Part shown: piece by piece, positions 25,241 through 34,030 of the stretch
How positions within the stretch are numbered: position 1 is the first letter of the stretch
Layout of the letters: every line of letters starts with the position of its first letter
Assembly: GCF_005938085.1 (NCBI RefSeq)
Contig: NZ_SMZK01000001.1
Span: forward strand, 372,001 to 436,000
DNA from: Haloterrigena sp. H1
GTDB taxonomy: Archaea > Halobacteriota > Halobacteria > Halobacteriales > Natrialbaceae
Direction: 5' to 3'
Length of the DNA stretch: 64,000 bases
Program-made: the position numbers and the translations under genes
Notes under the pieces: model-generated
Told to the model about the DNA's origin: nothing
The model's input: the letters and a program-made list of their open reading frames with translations, nothing else
Database searches by the model: none

Positions 25241-26486
25241 TGTTGTTGACGACTTCGTCTGCGAACTCGCTGGTGGCGAGCTTCTCGGCGTCCTCGAGGT
25301 TGCGCTCGAGGTCGTACGTGACCTTGCCGGAGGAGATGGTCTCCTCGACAGCGTCACGGACGAGGTCGGCGGCGTCGTCCCAGCCCATGTAATCGAACAT
25401 CATGCGACCCGAGAGGATCATGGCGGTCGGGTTGACCTTGTCCTGACCCTCGTACTTGGGTGCGGAGCCGTGGACGGGCTCGGCCAGCAGGAGGCCGTCG
25501 CCGAAGTTGGAACCGGGGGCGATGCCGAGGCCACCGATCTGGGCACCACAGGCGTCGGACATGTAGTCCCCGTTCAGGTTCATCGTCGCGATGACGTCGT
25601 ACTCGTCGGTGCGGGTGAGGATCTGCTGGAGCATGTTGTCGGCGATGCGGTCGTTGACGACAACTGCGTCCTCGGGTGCTTCGCCGTCGCGCTCCTCCCA
25701 GAGGGTGTCCTCGGTGATGACCTCGTCACCGTATTCCTCTTCTGCGACCTCGTAGCCCCAGTCGCGGAACTGACCTTCGGTGTACTTCATGATGTTACCC
25801 TTGTGGACGAGGGTAACGGTGTCACGGTCGTGCTCGAGCGCGTAGTCGATGGCGCGGCGAATCAGCCGCTTGGAGCCGAACTCCGTGATCGGCTTGACGC
25901 CGATGCCGACGGGGCCGTCGTGGATGACGTCGTCTGCGCCCATCTCGTCTTCGACGAACTCTTTGACCTGCTGGACCTCGTCGGTACCGGCTTCCCACTC
26001 GATGCCGGCGTAGACGTCTTCCGTGTTCTCACGGAAAGAGATCATGTCCATCTCCTCGGGTGCTTTGACGGGCGACGGGACGCCGTCGAGATAGTAGGTC
26101 GGGCGGACGTTCGCGTAGAGGTCGAGCTTCTTGCGCAGCGCGACGTTCAGCGAGCGGAAGCCAGCACCGACGGGCGTCGTCAGTGGGCCCTTGATGGCGA
26201 CGCGGTGTTCCTTGATCGCCTCGACGGTCTCGGCGGGCAGGTTCTCGTCGTATTTCTCGCGCGCGGACTCGCCAGCGTAGAGGCGCATCCAGTTGATCTC
26301 GCGGCCAGTGGCGTCTGCGGCAGCCTCGAGCACTTTCTGTGCGGCAGGGCCGACGTCACTCCCAACACCGTCACCGTAGATGATCGGGATGATCGGGTTG
26401 TCCGGCACCTCGAGCTCGTCCTCGGCCCCTTCCTTCAGCGTAATCTGTTCCCCGTTCTCGGGGACTTCGATCTTGTCGTAGCTCAT
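25224..26486 (-). CDS. icd: Isocitrate dehydrogenase (NADP+)
   Basis: 420 residues from ATG 26486 (MSYDKIEVPENGEQITLKEG), the normal haloarchaeal start and length. Oxidatively decarboxylates isocitrate to 2-oxoglutarate in the TCA cycle. Seen: IPIIYGDGVGSDVGPAAQKV, the substrate motif RSLNVALRKKLDLYANVRP (about 110-128), the SFRENTEDVYAGIEW segment, VTLVHKGNIMKYTEG (catalytic Lys, about 225-239), DVIATMNLNGDYMSDACGAQ (metal-binding Asp) and the cofactor loop EPVHGSAPKYEGQDKVNPTA. The 3' end runs into the triplicated hairpin tail. Confidence 0.97.
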   Translation of the reverse strand: MSYDKIEVPENGEQITLKEGAEDELEVPDNPIIPIIYGDGVGSDVGPAAQKVLEAAADATGREINWMRLYAGESAREKYDENLPAETVEAIKEHRVAIKGPLTTPVGAGFRSLNVALRKKLDLYANVRPTYYLDGVPSPVKAPEEMDMISFRENTEDVYAGIEWEAGTDEVQQVKEFVEDEMGADDVIHDGPVGIGVKPITEFGSKRLIRRAIDYALEHDRDTVTLVHKGNIMKYTEGQFRDWGYEVAEEEYGDEVITEDTLWEERDGEAPEDAVVVNDRIADNMLQQILTRTDEYDVIATMNLNGDYMSDACGAQIGGLGIAPGSNFGDGLLLAEPVHGSAPKYEGQDKVNPTAMILSGRMMFDYMGWDDAADLVRDAVEETISSGKVTYDLERNLEDAEKLATSEFADEVVNNIEKLA

Positions 26487-27262
26487 CTCGTCTGTACGGT
26501 TCGCCGACGGGGGTAAAAGGTCTACCATTTCCGTCTCCGACTGGCAAAAGCTGCCCGATTCTCGCCGATCGCTGTTCTCCTGAAACTGCCGAAAACGGCC
26601 GTTTGAGCCGTCGAAGCTCCTGAAATAGGATGTTAAATAATGTAAGATTATATTGAATTAAGTATATAAAAGTATGGAAAATTGGAGCAATTGCTTGGAT
26701 AGTTCGTTTGGTGAGCGGGTCTCCAGCGGTGGGCGCTCGGTGGCTGGACCTCGCTCTATCGGCTGCGAAACGCTGACCGATAACACCGTACTGATACGGA
26801 CTCCCGTCAGTGGGTTCCGGCGCACCCGCCACCCGTCCTGCGGGTGCGCCGACAAATCAGTACAGCAGATCGTATGACAGCACGGCCCGTCGCGTCGACC
26901 CGAGAAAGAAGAGAGCGATGACTGTCGCTTCGCAACCGCTCGAGTGATCCGCCGGGAGCGTTCGTGCCTGGTTGCGGTCCCGTGGCGACAGCCGTGGGCT
27001 TGAGCCGATATCTGTGACGGCCTGCTCGGTTCGTGGCGTCTCTCACGCCATCGTACTCGAGACGTGCATCCGGTATAACCCGTGGCGACCGTTTCGTGAA
27101 GCGGCAGGGTATTATCCCGTATTACTTCCGTAACAGTCGGGCGCACCGTCGTTCGCTCACCACTCGCGTCCGGACAGTGACCAACCGGCTCCGCAACGCG
27201 GTCGCAGCGCCATCCAGCGAGGAGACGGAACCTCTTTTTGTCGACCGAACCAACCCCGGTGC
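26487..27262. other. 776-bp divergent intergenic region (icd-map)
   Basis: No gene is visible on either strand; ORFs here lack acidic composition and conserved motifs. Next to icd the minus strand reads CCTTTTACCC near 26511-26520, a TATA-like box about 25-34 bases from the ATG. An AT-rich stretch follows at about 26630-26690. R1 copy B lies at 26794-26877. The remainder up to the map start is non-coding GC-rich sequence. Confidence 0.55.
26794..26877 (+). repeat. R1 palindromic element, copy B
   Basis: 84-bp copy from ATACGGACTCCCGTCAGTGG to CAGATCGTATGA. The internal stem CGGCGCACCCGC / GCGGGTGCGCCG is complete, with the loop CACCCGTCCT. It is the only copy not placed at a gene end; it sits in the divergent region between icd and map. 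Confidence 0.8.
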
Positions 27263-28162
27263 ATGGCCGAATCCGAGGTCGACCTCGAGTCAGAGCAGTA
27301 CGAGAAACACCGCGAGGCGGGCGAGATCCTCGCGCAGGTACGCGAGGAAGCAGCCGACCGCGTCGAGGTTGGCGCGAGCCAACTCGAGGTCGCCGAGTGG
27401 GCCGAAGACCGGATTCGGGAACTCGGCGGCCAGCCCGCCTTTCCCGTCAACATCTCCGTCGACGAGGAGGCTGCCCACGCGACGCCGTCGATCGGTGACG
27501 AGACGACCTTCGGTGAAGAGATGGTCAACTTAGATATCGGCGTCCACGTCGATGGCTGGCTGGCCGACACCGCCATCACCGTCGACCTGTCGGGCACTCC
27601 CGAACTCGCGGAGGCGTCCGAACAGGCGCTCGAGGCCGCGCTCGAAATCGTCGAGCCGGGCGTCGACACCGGCGACATCGGCGCGGAGATCGAGGACGTG
27701 ATCGACGGCTACGGCTACAATCCCGTCGTCAACCTCACGGGCCACGGCCTGGGCCACTGGGAACAACACACCAGTCCGAACATCCCCAATCGAGCCGTCT
27801 CGCAGGGCACGACGCTCGAGGTCGGCGACGTCGTCGCAATTGAACCGTTCGCAACCGACGGCGGCGGCAAGGTCACGGAGGGCGCAAGCGAGGAGATCTT
27901 CTCGCTCCAGCGCGAGAGCACGGTTCGCAACCGGCAGGCCCGCGACGCGCTCGAACAGATCACCGAGGAGTTCCGGACGCTACCGTTCGCGACGCGTTGG
28001 CTCGAGACGGATCGCCCGGAGATGGCGCTGCGCCGACTCAAGCGCAACGACATCGTTCACGGCTACCCCGTTCTCAAGGAAGACGACGGCTACCTCGTCA
28101 GTCAGAAAGAACACACGATCATCATCACTGAGGACGGCTGTGAAGTAACGACGGCACGATAG
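27263..28162 (+). CDS. map: Methionine aminopeptidase, type II (archaeal)
   Basis: 299 residues. Removes the initiator methionine from proteins. Pita-bread fold motifs: FPVNISVDEEAAHATPSIGD (about 60-79, catalytic His), MVNLDIGVHVDGWLADTAIT (two metal-binding Asp, about 90-109), LTGHGLGHWEQHTSPNIPNR (metal-binding His, about 157-176), AIEPFATDGGGKV (Glu) and SQKEHTIIITEDGCEV at the end (Glu). The helical insertion of type II enzymes is present (about 190-260). Confidence 0.95.
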   Translation: MAESEVDLESEQYEKHREAGEILAQVREEAADRVEVGASQLEVAEWAEDRIRELGGQPAFPVNISVDEEAAHATPSIGDETTFGEEMVNLDIGVHVDGWLADTAITVDLSGTPELAEASEQALEAALEIVEPGVDTGDIGAEIEDVIDGYGYNPVVNLTGHGLGHWEQHTSPNIPNRAVSQGTTLEVGDVVAIEPFATDGGGKVTEGASEEIFSLQRESTVRNRQARDALEQITEEFRTLPFATRWLETDRPEMALRRLKRNDIVHGYPVLKEDDGYLVSQKEHTIIITEDGCEVTTAR

Positions 28163-28272
28163 TCATCAGCGATCGGGATCGGTAATATAGGATTAGCCGA
28201 GAGACAGCGTGGAAGAAGTGACGGACACGGGTGACCGGATAACGGGCGCTGGTGTTCGAACCGCAGGGCCGG

Positions 28273-28473
28273 TCAAGCGTTGTTCATCCGTTGGCTAGTG
28301 CGGTTGCCACACCGTTGACACTCGGCCACGCGGTACGGTTCGCGAGAGAACTGTGCGTTCTCTTTCTTGAGGCTCTCGGTACGGATCTGAACGGACACCT
28401 CGTGGAGAGTTTCGAGATCGCATTCGTCGCAGTGCTCGGTCATCCCGTTAAAGGAATCGTCAGTCGTTGCCAT
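28273..28473 (-). CDS. Small zinc-finger protein (66 aa, DUF7835-type)
   Basis: Starts MATTDDSFNGMTEHCDECDL at ATG 28473. Two CxxC pairs (HCDECD and ECQRCGNR) flank a strand-rich part (TLHEVSVQIRTESLKKENAQ, FSREPYRVAECQRCG). A small haloarchaeal zinc-binding protein that I know as DUF7835; function unknown. It is convergent with map. Confidence 0.75.
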   Translation of the reverse strand: MATTDDSFNGMTEHCDECDLETLHEVSVQIRTESLKKENAQFSREPYRVAECQRCGNRTSQRMNNA

Positions 28474-28721
28474 TGTCACATTAGCTGTCGTAGCATTACC
28501 TTAAACCCCTGCTTCATTTTGCGGCGTGCAACGCAAAAATCGCAAGACGGCGTTAATCTCGCCGAAAAAACGCCACAGAGTGTTCGCTACTGTTTACGAG
28601 TGATTCGCGTTCCTTCAAGACGCAGTTGTAATCTACTATGACTCCTATCTTGGTGTATCGGACTGATTGATGCGGGTGTTCGAACTGAAATCCTTTACCG
28701 GAGCCCCGAGAGAGCATCAGT

Positions 28722-29261
28722 ATGGAGCAGGTGTTCGCACCGTGGCGTATCGAGTGGATCAGACGCGAGGACAAGAACGCAGAGATCGAAGGCTGTGTCT
28801 TCTGTGAACTCCCCGAACAGGAGGCCGACCGAGAGAACCTGATCGTTGCACGAAGTGATCACGCCTTCGTCATGTTGAACAACTATCCGTACAACCCAGG
28901 TCACACGATGGTAATCCCCCACACACATACCGGTGAGTATGGGGTGCTTGAAGACGAGATTCTCCTCGATCATGCCCGCTTGAAACAGCGAACCTTCGAT
29001 GCGCTCGAGACTGCACTCGAGCCAGACGGGTTCAATGCCGGCTTGAACCTCGGAAACGGGGCTGGTGGCTCGATCGACGACCATCTGCACACTCACGTCG
29101 TCCCACGCTGGCAGGGCGACACCAATTTCATGCCAGTGCTGAGCGACACCACGGTGATCGTCGAAGCGCTTGAGGAAACGTACGATCACGTTCGCGATGC
29201 GTTTGCCGCTCAGAATGGCGCGACCGTTCCGGGCGAGGATCGTGCCGTCGAGATCGAGTAG
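28722..29261 (+). CDS. HIT family hydrolase
   Basis: 179 residues. Histidine-triad nucleotide hydrolase: zinc-type CVFC at about 25-28, LNNYPYNPGHTMVIPHTHTG (about 52-71), and the triad in SIDDHLHTHVVPRWQGDTNF (about 112-131). The length and the extra C-terminal part (VIVEALEETYDHVRDAF) resemble the AP4A-phosphorylase-like branch, also called galactose-1-phosphate uridylyltransferase-like HIT proteins. Substrate probably a dinucleoside polyphosphate or AMP derivative; not settled by sequence. Confidence 0.88.
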   Translation: MEQVFAPWRIEWIRREDKNAEIEGCVFCELPEQEADRENLIVARSDHAFVMLNNYPYNPGHTMVIPHTHTGEYGVLEDEILLDHARLKQRTFDALETALEPDGFNAGLNLGNGAGGSIDDHLHTHVVPRWQGDTNFMPVLSDTTVIVEALEETYDHVRDAFAAQNGATVPGEDRAVEIE

Positions 29262-29531
29262 CAGACGCTGCAGGTGAGATTTTCTGATCGTGTGGACGGC
29301 CCGTCTCGGGTGTGCTCCTCTCGGACACCAGTCAGTACACACTCGAGCGAGCCACTGTAATTGTGTCTCATACTGCTGGACAGAACGACGTGACGGTCGG
29401 TCGCGCTGCTGCGGCCGTCACCGGTGGAGACGGCCGCGAATCCACGACCGACGTCGTATTGACTGCTGTCCGATAGTATCAATATCAGGCTACACAACAC
29501 ATTTCGTCTTGCATTTCTAAAGCGAACGCAG

Positions 29532-31481
29532 ATGGACGGAAGTTCGTTTCGCGAAGCATTGTACGACGTTTTTATCGATACCGAGGCCGATGTCGAATCC
29601 CGGATCACTCGTGCTCTCGATATCGGAACGGAGTATTTCGATCTCCCCTTCGGGTTTCTCACGTCGATCGAAGACGGGACACAGACGGTCGTCTACGCGA
29701 CAGGCTCGCACGAACTGCTTCAGCCGGGCGAAAGCTGCCCGCTCGAGGATGCCTACTGCCGTCGAACGATCGAGATGGACGTTCCGCTTGCCGTCCAGCA
29801 GGCGGCGACAGCGCCGGTTCCCGACGCCGCGATCGAGACCTTCGATCTGGGAACGTACATCGGCAGCAAGGTCGTCGTCGACGGCGATCTCTACGGAACG
29901 GTCTGTTTCGCGTCGACTGACGACCGTGACACGCCCTTTACCGAAGCCGAAGAGACGTTCCTTGAACTGGTCGCCAAACTGATCGGCAATGCACTCGAGC
30001 GCGAGGCCCACCAACGCGAACTCCGGAAGCGAAACGAACGCCTGCAGCGAGAAAAGCGCCGGTTCGAAGGGATCGCCGAAACGAGTTTCGACATCCTGTT
30101 CCGAGTCGATCTCGAGGGGGAGTTTACGTACGTTTCGTCGGCCGTCGAACGCGTGTTGGGCTACGAGCCCGCGGACTTGGTTGGACGACACATCACCGAC
30201 GTTATCGCAGCGTCGTCGACCGAAACAGCGATGTCGGCGTACTCGGAGGTGCTCGCGGGAACGACGGTCGAAACCCTCGAGTTGACGTTCGTCGATACCA
30301 GCGGCGATCGTGTCCCACTGGCGGTCAACGCCACACCGATCACCGAGAACGGCGATGTTGTCGGTGTTCAAGGCGTCGGACGCGACATCTCTGCCCGGAA
30401 AGAGCGTGAACGGGAACTACGAATCAAGAACCGTGCGATGGATGAGGCACGTCTCGGTATTTCGATCGCCGATGCTCGACAGCCCGACGAGCCGCTCGTC
30501 TACGTCAACCGCGGATTTGAGCAGGTGACTGGCTACGATGCTGCCGACGCGCTCGGGCAAAACTGCCGCTTTCTACAGGGCGATGCGACCGATGCTGCGG
30601 CCGTCGACCTCCTCCGCGAACGGATCGATGCAGCCGAACCGGTTTCGACCGAGCTCCTCAACTATCAGGCAAACGGGACGCCGTTCTGGAATCAGGTCCG
30701 AATCACGCCCATCGAAAACGACGACGGTACCGTGACTCACTACCTCGGGTTCCAGACGGATATCACCGAGCGAAAGCGGACTGAACAGCTCGTTCGATTG
30801 CTCAACCGGGTGCTTCGGCACAACCTGCGAAACGACATGAACGTCCTCCTGGGATTGGGAACCCGCCTCGAGACCGAGGCCGATCCCGACGTCACTGCAC
30901 TCGGTGACCAGCTATCGACGACTGCCCAGGACCTGATCGAACTGAGCGAGCAAGCGCGGACGCTGGAACGGGTTTCGCGGCGCGAACGCGATCCACAGCG
31001 TCTCGAGACCGACTCGCTCCTGACGACCGTTGCCGACGACTATCGACAGCAGCTCGCCGGCGCGACGGTTGACGTGACCGTTCGAACCGATCGCCAACTC
31101 TGTGGTGGCCCCGAACTCGAGCAAGCGGTTTCTGAACTCGTCGAAAACGCGCTCAAACACAACCCCTCGTCCGAGCCGTGGGTCGAGATTTCGGCGAGAG
31201 ACGACGGTGAGTGGATCGAACTGACAGTCGAAGACGACGGTCCCGGTATCGACGCGATGGAGACCGCTGTGATCGCCAACGGAACAGAGGAGGCGCTCGA
31301 ACACGGATCAGGGCTCGGACTCTGGATCGTCAACTGGATCGTCACGCGCTACGGTGGCTCGTTTCAGATCCGTGCGAACGAGGGGTCGAGTGGTTCCATC
31401 GCTACGATTCGGCTCCCGGCGATCACGCCGGACGAATCGATCGAGACGGTTCAACGGCGGCCGACGGTCCTGTTTCGGTGA
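29532..31481 (+). CDS. Sensor histidine kinase with GAF, PAS and LOV-type domains
   Basis: 649 residues, soluble. GAF domain at about 15-155; PAS domain at about 178-290 (FEGIAETSFDILFRVDLEGE to ENGDVVGVQGVGRDISA); a second PAS of LOV type at about 305-417 with GQNCRFLQGDATD (the photo-adduct Cys), LLNYQANGTPFWNQVRITPI and THYLGFQTDIT. The residues that hold FMN in LOV domains (Asn, Arg, Gln, two Asn, Gln) are all present. Then the haloarchaeal H-box RVLRHNLRNDMNVLLG (about 427-442) and an ATPase domain with VSELVENALKHNP, VEDDGPGID and HGSGLGLWIV. Likely a blue-light-responsive kinase; no response regulator is next to it. Confidence 0.9.
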   Translation: MDGSSFREALYDVFIDTEADVESRITRALDIGTEYFDLPFGFLTSIEDGTQTVVYATGSHELLQPGESCPLEDAYCRRTIEMDVPLAVQQAATAPVPDAAIETFDLGTYIGSKVVVDGDLYGTVCFASTDDRDTPFTEAEETFLELVAKLIGNALEREAHQRELRKRNERLQREKRRFEGIAETSFDILFRVDLEGEFTYVSSAVERVLGYEPADLVGRHITDVIAASSTETAMSAYSEVLAGTTVETLELTFVDTSGDRVPLAVNATPITENGDVVGVQGVGRDISARKERERELRIKNRAMDEARLGISIADARQPDEPLVYVNRGFEQVTGYDAADALGQNCRFLQGDATDAAAVDLLRERIDAAEPVSTELLNYQANGTPFWNQVRITPIENDDGTVTHYLGFQTDITERKRTEQLVRLLNRVLRHNLRNDMNVLLGLGTRLETEADPDVTALGDQLSTTAQDLIELSEQARTLERVSRRERDPQRLETDSLLTTVADDYRQQLAGATVDVTVRTDRQLCGGPELEQAVSELVENALKHNPSSEPWVEISARDDGEWIELTVEDDGPGIDAMETAVIANGTEEALEHGSGLGLWIVNWIVTRYGGSFQIRANEGSSGSIATIRLPAITPDESIETVQRRPTVLFR

Positions 31482-31493
31482 GCGTCGCTCCGT

Positions 31494-32747
31494 TTACACC
31501 GGCATTCCGAACGCGTACATCGTCTCGTGGGCCGTCACCTCGAGGTCGACGAAGTCGCCAGGCTCGAGTCCGTGTTCGCTTGCGTTTTGGACGATGAGCT
31601 GTCGGTAGGCCGAATCGCGACACTTGACGGAGTCGGCGGTCCCCTCCTCGACGACGAGACAGTCATCGCGCCGTTCGCCAACCATGTCCGCGTAGGCGTC
31701 GGCGACGAGGTCGCGTTTGAGCTCGCTCATCTCCTTCGAGCGTTCCTTCTTGACCGTCCCGCCCAGCCCTTTCATCTCGGCGGCGTCGGTACCCGGTCGC
31801 TTCGAGAAGCGCGTGACGTTGATCTTCTCCGGGCGCGTCTCCCGCAGCAGGGCCATCGACTGTGCGTGGTCGTGGTCGGTCTCGGTGGGGAAGCCGACGA
31901 TGAAGTCCGTCGACAGCGTCCAGTAATCAAGCGCCGCGTCGAAGGTGTCGACGACCTCGAGATACTCTGCGACCTGATGCTGGCGGCGCATATCGCCAAG
32001 GACGTCGTCGCTGCCGGACTGGACCGGCGCGTGCAGGAAGTCGTAGAGTTCGTCGTGCTCGGTGAAGACGTCGGCGAGTTCCTCGCGGATGCCGTGGACG
32101 CCTTTCGGGTTAGCCATCCCCACGCGGACCCGGAAGTCGCCATCGATGGCGCAGATTTCCTCGAGCAAGCGGTGAAGCTTGCGTTCGCCCTCGTCCCAGC
32201 CGTAGACACCGGTGTCCTGACCGGTGATCCGGATCTCTTTTGCGCCGGCGTGGATCAGCGCGCGGGCCTTTGCGACGTTTTCCTCGATCGGCGGTGAGTC
32301 GATCTTGCCGGTGGCCTTCTTGGTAATACAGTACGAGCAGTCGGACATACAGCCCCGTGCGATCGGGAGGATGCCGACGACGCCATCGAGGATCGGTTCG
32401 GCGTCGGGGGTCGTCGTCGGACACTCGCCGTTGGTGACGGCTTCGGGCACCTCGTCCCAGTGGAGGACCTGGCCGTCGATGTCGGCCTGGGCGAACTCCT
32501 CGCCCTGTGCGAGGGCCATACAGCCGGTGATGAAGAGATCGGCCGTCTCGTCGGCCAGCTCCTCGGCCCGTCGGAGCATGTTTCGCTCGGTCTTTTCGAC
32601 GACGGTGCAGGTGTTGAGGATCGCGACATCGGCCTCGTCCGGTCCGTCGACCCGGTAGTGACCCGCATCGCGGAGCCGTCGCTCGATCTCACGGCTCTCT
32701 CCGCGATTCGACGTACACCCATACGTTTCGATGTGATACCGGGCCAT
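31494..32747 (-). CDS. tRNA threonylcarbamoyladenosine methylthiotransferase (archaeal MtaB/CDKAL1 type)
   Basis: 417 residues from ATG 32747 (MARYHIETYGCTSNRGESRE). Radical SAM enzyme that adds a methylthio group to t6A37 of ANN-decoding tRNAs. N-terminal UPF0004 cluster cysteines at about 11, 46 (LNTCTVVEKTE) and 75 (FITGCMALAQG); radical SAM motif RGCMSDCSYCITKKATG (about 134-150); RITGQDTGVYGWDEG; DFIVGFPTETDHDH; and a C-terminal TRAM domain with VQNASEHGLEPGDFVDLEVT. The frame is open 46 codons further upstream, but that part lacks conservation. Confidence 0.93.
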   Translation of the reverse strand: MARYHIETYGCTSNRGESREIERRLRDAGHYRVDGPDEADVAILNTCTVVEKTERNMLRRAEELADETADLFITGCMALAQGEEFAQADIDGQVLHWDEVPEAVTNGECPTTTPDAEPILDGVVGILPIARGCMSDCSYCITKKATGKIDSPPIEENVAKARALIHAGAKEIRITGQDTGVYGWDEGERKLHRLLEEICAIDGDFRVRVGMANPKGVHGIREELADVFTEHDELYDFLHAPVQSGSDDVLGDMRRQHQVAEYLEVVDTFDAALDYWTLSTDFIVGFPTETDHDHAQSMALLRETRPEKINVTRFSKRPGTDAAEMKGLGGTVKKERSKEMSELKRDLVADAYADMVGERRDDCLVVEEGTADSVKCRDSAYRQLIVQNASEHGLEPGDFVDLEVTAHETMYAFGMPV

Positions 32748-32826
32748 CCGTTTCGTCCAACTGTCGGGGACCGGACGGCAAAAGCCCGACGGATCGGGTT
32801 CGCTTGTAGCTGCTCCGATCCGTCGG

Positions 32827-33174
32827 TTAGTCGTCGAAGCCTCGAGACGCGCGTCGGTTCGAGGAACCGCTCCGATAGACCACATAGAGGAGCAAGACCG
32901 CGATGAGGAAGTCGAAGCCGTGCTCCATGAGGTGATGGACCGTCATCGGGGTGACTCCGAGGACGGTTCCAAGTCCGATCACCGAACGGACGACGAGGAT
33001 TCCCAGCACGGCCGTGATCAGGACGTAGCGGGCCGACCGCCGCTGCGAGTACGCGACGAGACCGATGACGAACAATGCCGTCGTTCCGATGACGGCGAGG
33101 ATGATGACGGCGACGAGGATGGGCGCGAGTTGCGGATCGAGCCACTCGTCGGTAAACGACAGCGCGAGCACCAT
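32827..33174 (-). CDS. Three-helix membrane protein, partner of a divergent regulator
   Basis: 115 residues. Hydrophobic segments at about 17-40 (LAPILVAVIILAVIGTTALF), 50-72 (VLITAVLGILVVRSVIGLGT) and 84-102. Residues MTVHHLMEHGFDFLI include two His in a helix start. The gene is divergent from the two-domain winged-helix gene at 33408. In haloarchaea, such membrane protein and regulator pairs are common; the membrane family is probably the one called DUF7471, but I am not sure. Confidence 0.65.
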   Translation of the reverse strand: MVLALSFTDEWLDPQLAPILVAVIILAVIGTTALFVIGLVAYSQRRSARYVLITAVLGILVVRSVIGLGTVLGVTPMTVHHLMEHGFDFLIAVLLLYVVYRSGSSNRRASRGFDD

Positions 33175-33407
33175 GTGATCGACATCTGAACTGGGAGTGG
33201 CAGCAACCTATTCCCTTTGGTCCGTTCGTGAAAAGCCGTGAGGAAGTATCGAAGCGATTAGTCGACCGTTTCGACGACGGCTCACGTGGACGTTTCAGAC
33301 TCTAAACGCCGTAAGACGGCGGTTCTCGGCGAGTGAGAACGCGGTGAACCCGTTATATGCCCCCCACCGCTAGGCACGGATACGACCCCTCTGGGGGAGA
33401 TAGCGAC

Positions 33408-33935
33408 ATGACAGACACGCGAGATGAGATTTGCGCCCACGTCCAGGCCAACGCTGGCGTTCACTTCAATGAACTCGTCAGGGAATCGGCGTTCGCGCCG
33501 GGACAGATCCAGTATCACATCCGCCGACTGCTCGAGGACGACCGCCTCGTCCGGGAAGAGTGGTACGGCCGGACCCACTACTATCCGCCGAAGTACGACG
33601 CGTGGGAGCGAAGCGCGCTGGCGCTGTTCCGTCGCGAAACCGCCCGCGAGATCGTCACGCATCTGATCGAACACGAACCCGCTGCACCCGCCGACATCGC
33701 CGACGACCTCGGGATCGCCCGGAGTACGCTCGAGTACCACCTCGACCGGCTGGTCGAGCACGAAATCGTCGACAAGCGCTACGACGAGCGCAATCGCGTC
33801 GTCCTCGAGCTCGCAAACCCCGACGCGACCGGCCAGTTGTTGTCGACGGTGACGCCGACGGTGCCCGATCGACTCGTCGATCGGTTTACGCGGCTCGTCG
33901 ACGAGTTGCTCGCAGGGAGCGAGTCACACTCCTGA
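33408..33935 (+). CDS. Transcription regulator with two winged-helix domains
   Basis: 175 residues from ATG 33408. First wHTH: DEICAHVQANAGVHFNELVR, ESAFAPGQIQYHIRRLLEDD, RLVREEWYGRTHYYPP (about 6-60). Second wHTH: TAREIVTHLIEHEPAAPADI, DDLGIARSTLEYHLDRLVEH, EIVDKRYDERNRVVLELAN (about 75-140). Likely a sequence-specific regulator, perhaps of the divergent membrane gene. A box GTTATATGC near 33353 may serve as its promoter. The stop TGA (33933-33935) is also the edge of R1 copy C. Confidence 0.82.
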   Translation: MTDTRDEICAHVQANAGVHFNELVRESAFAPGQIQYHIRRLLEDDRLVREEWYGRTHYYPPKYDAWERSALALFRRETAREIVTHLIEHEPAAPADIADDLGIARSTLEYHLDRLVEHEIVDKRYDERNRVVLELANPDATGQLLSTVTPTVPDRLVDRFTRLVDELLAGSESHS

Positions 33936-34016
33936 TACGGACTACTGTAAGTCATTTCCGGTGCAACCGCGACCCGCACTGCGGTTGCACCGGTACATCG
34001 GTACAGCAGACCGTAT
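33935..34016 (+). repeat. R1 palindromic element, copy C (best hairpin)
   Basis: 82 bp, from ATACGG to CCGTAT. It contains a perfect 13-bp stem, CCGGTGCAACCGC (33958-33970) with GCGGTTGCACCGG (33981-33993), around a 10-base loop GACCCGCACT. The stem differs from other copies (AAC for ACC) and the pairing partner changes with it. The left edge overlaps the stop of the regulator gene, and the right edge is 15 bases from the stop of the convergent AI-2E transporter gene. Confidence 0.85.
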
Positions 34017-34030
34017 GACGGGCCACCCCG

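Noticed and set aside
25163..25357. Alternative C-terminus of icd by frameshift ending in DDIEKLA
   Set aside because: The frame exists only because the icd tail is duplicated; the main icd frame ends correctly in the first unit.
26658..27146. 162-codon minus-strand frame in the icd-map gap
   Set aside because: It runs through R1 copy B and an AT-rich promoter region and encodes Arg/Ser/Thr-rich sequence without motifs.
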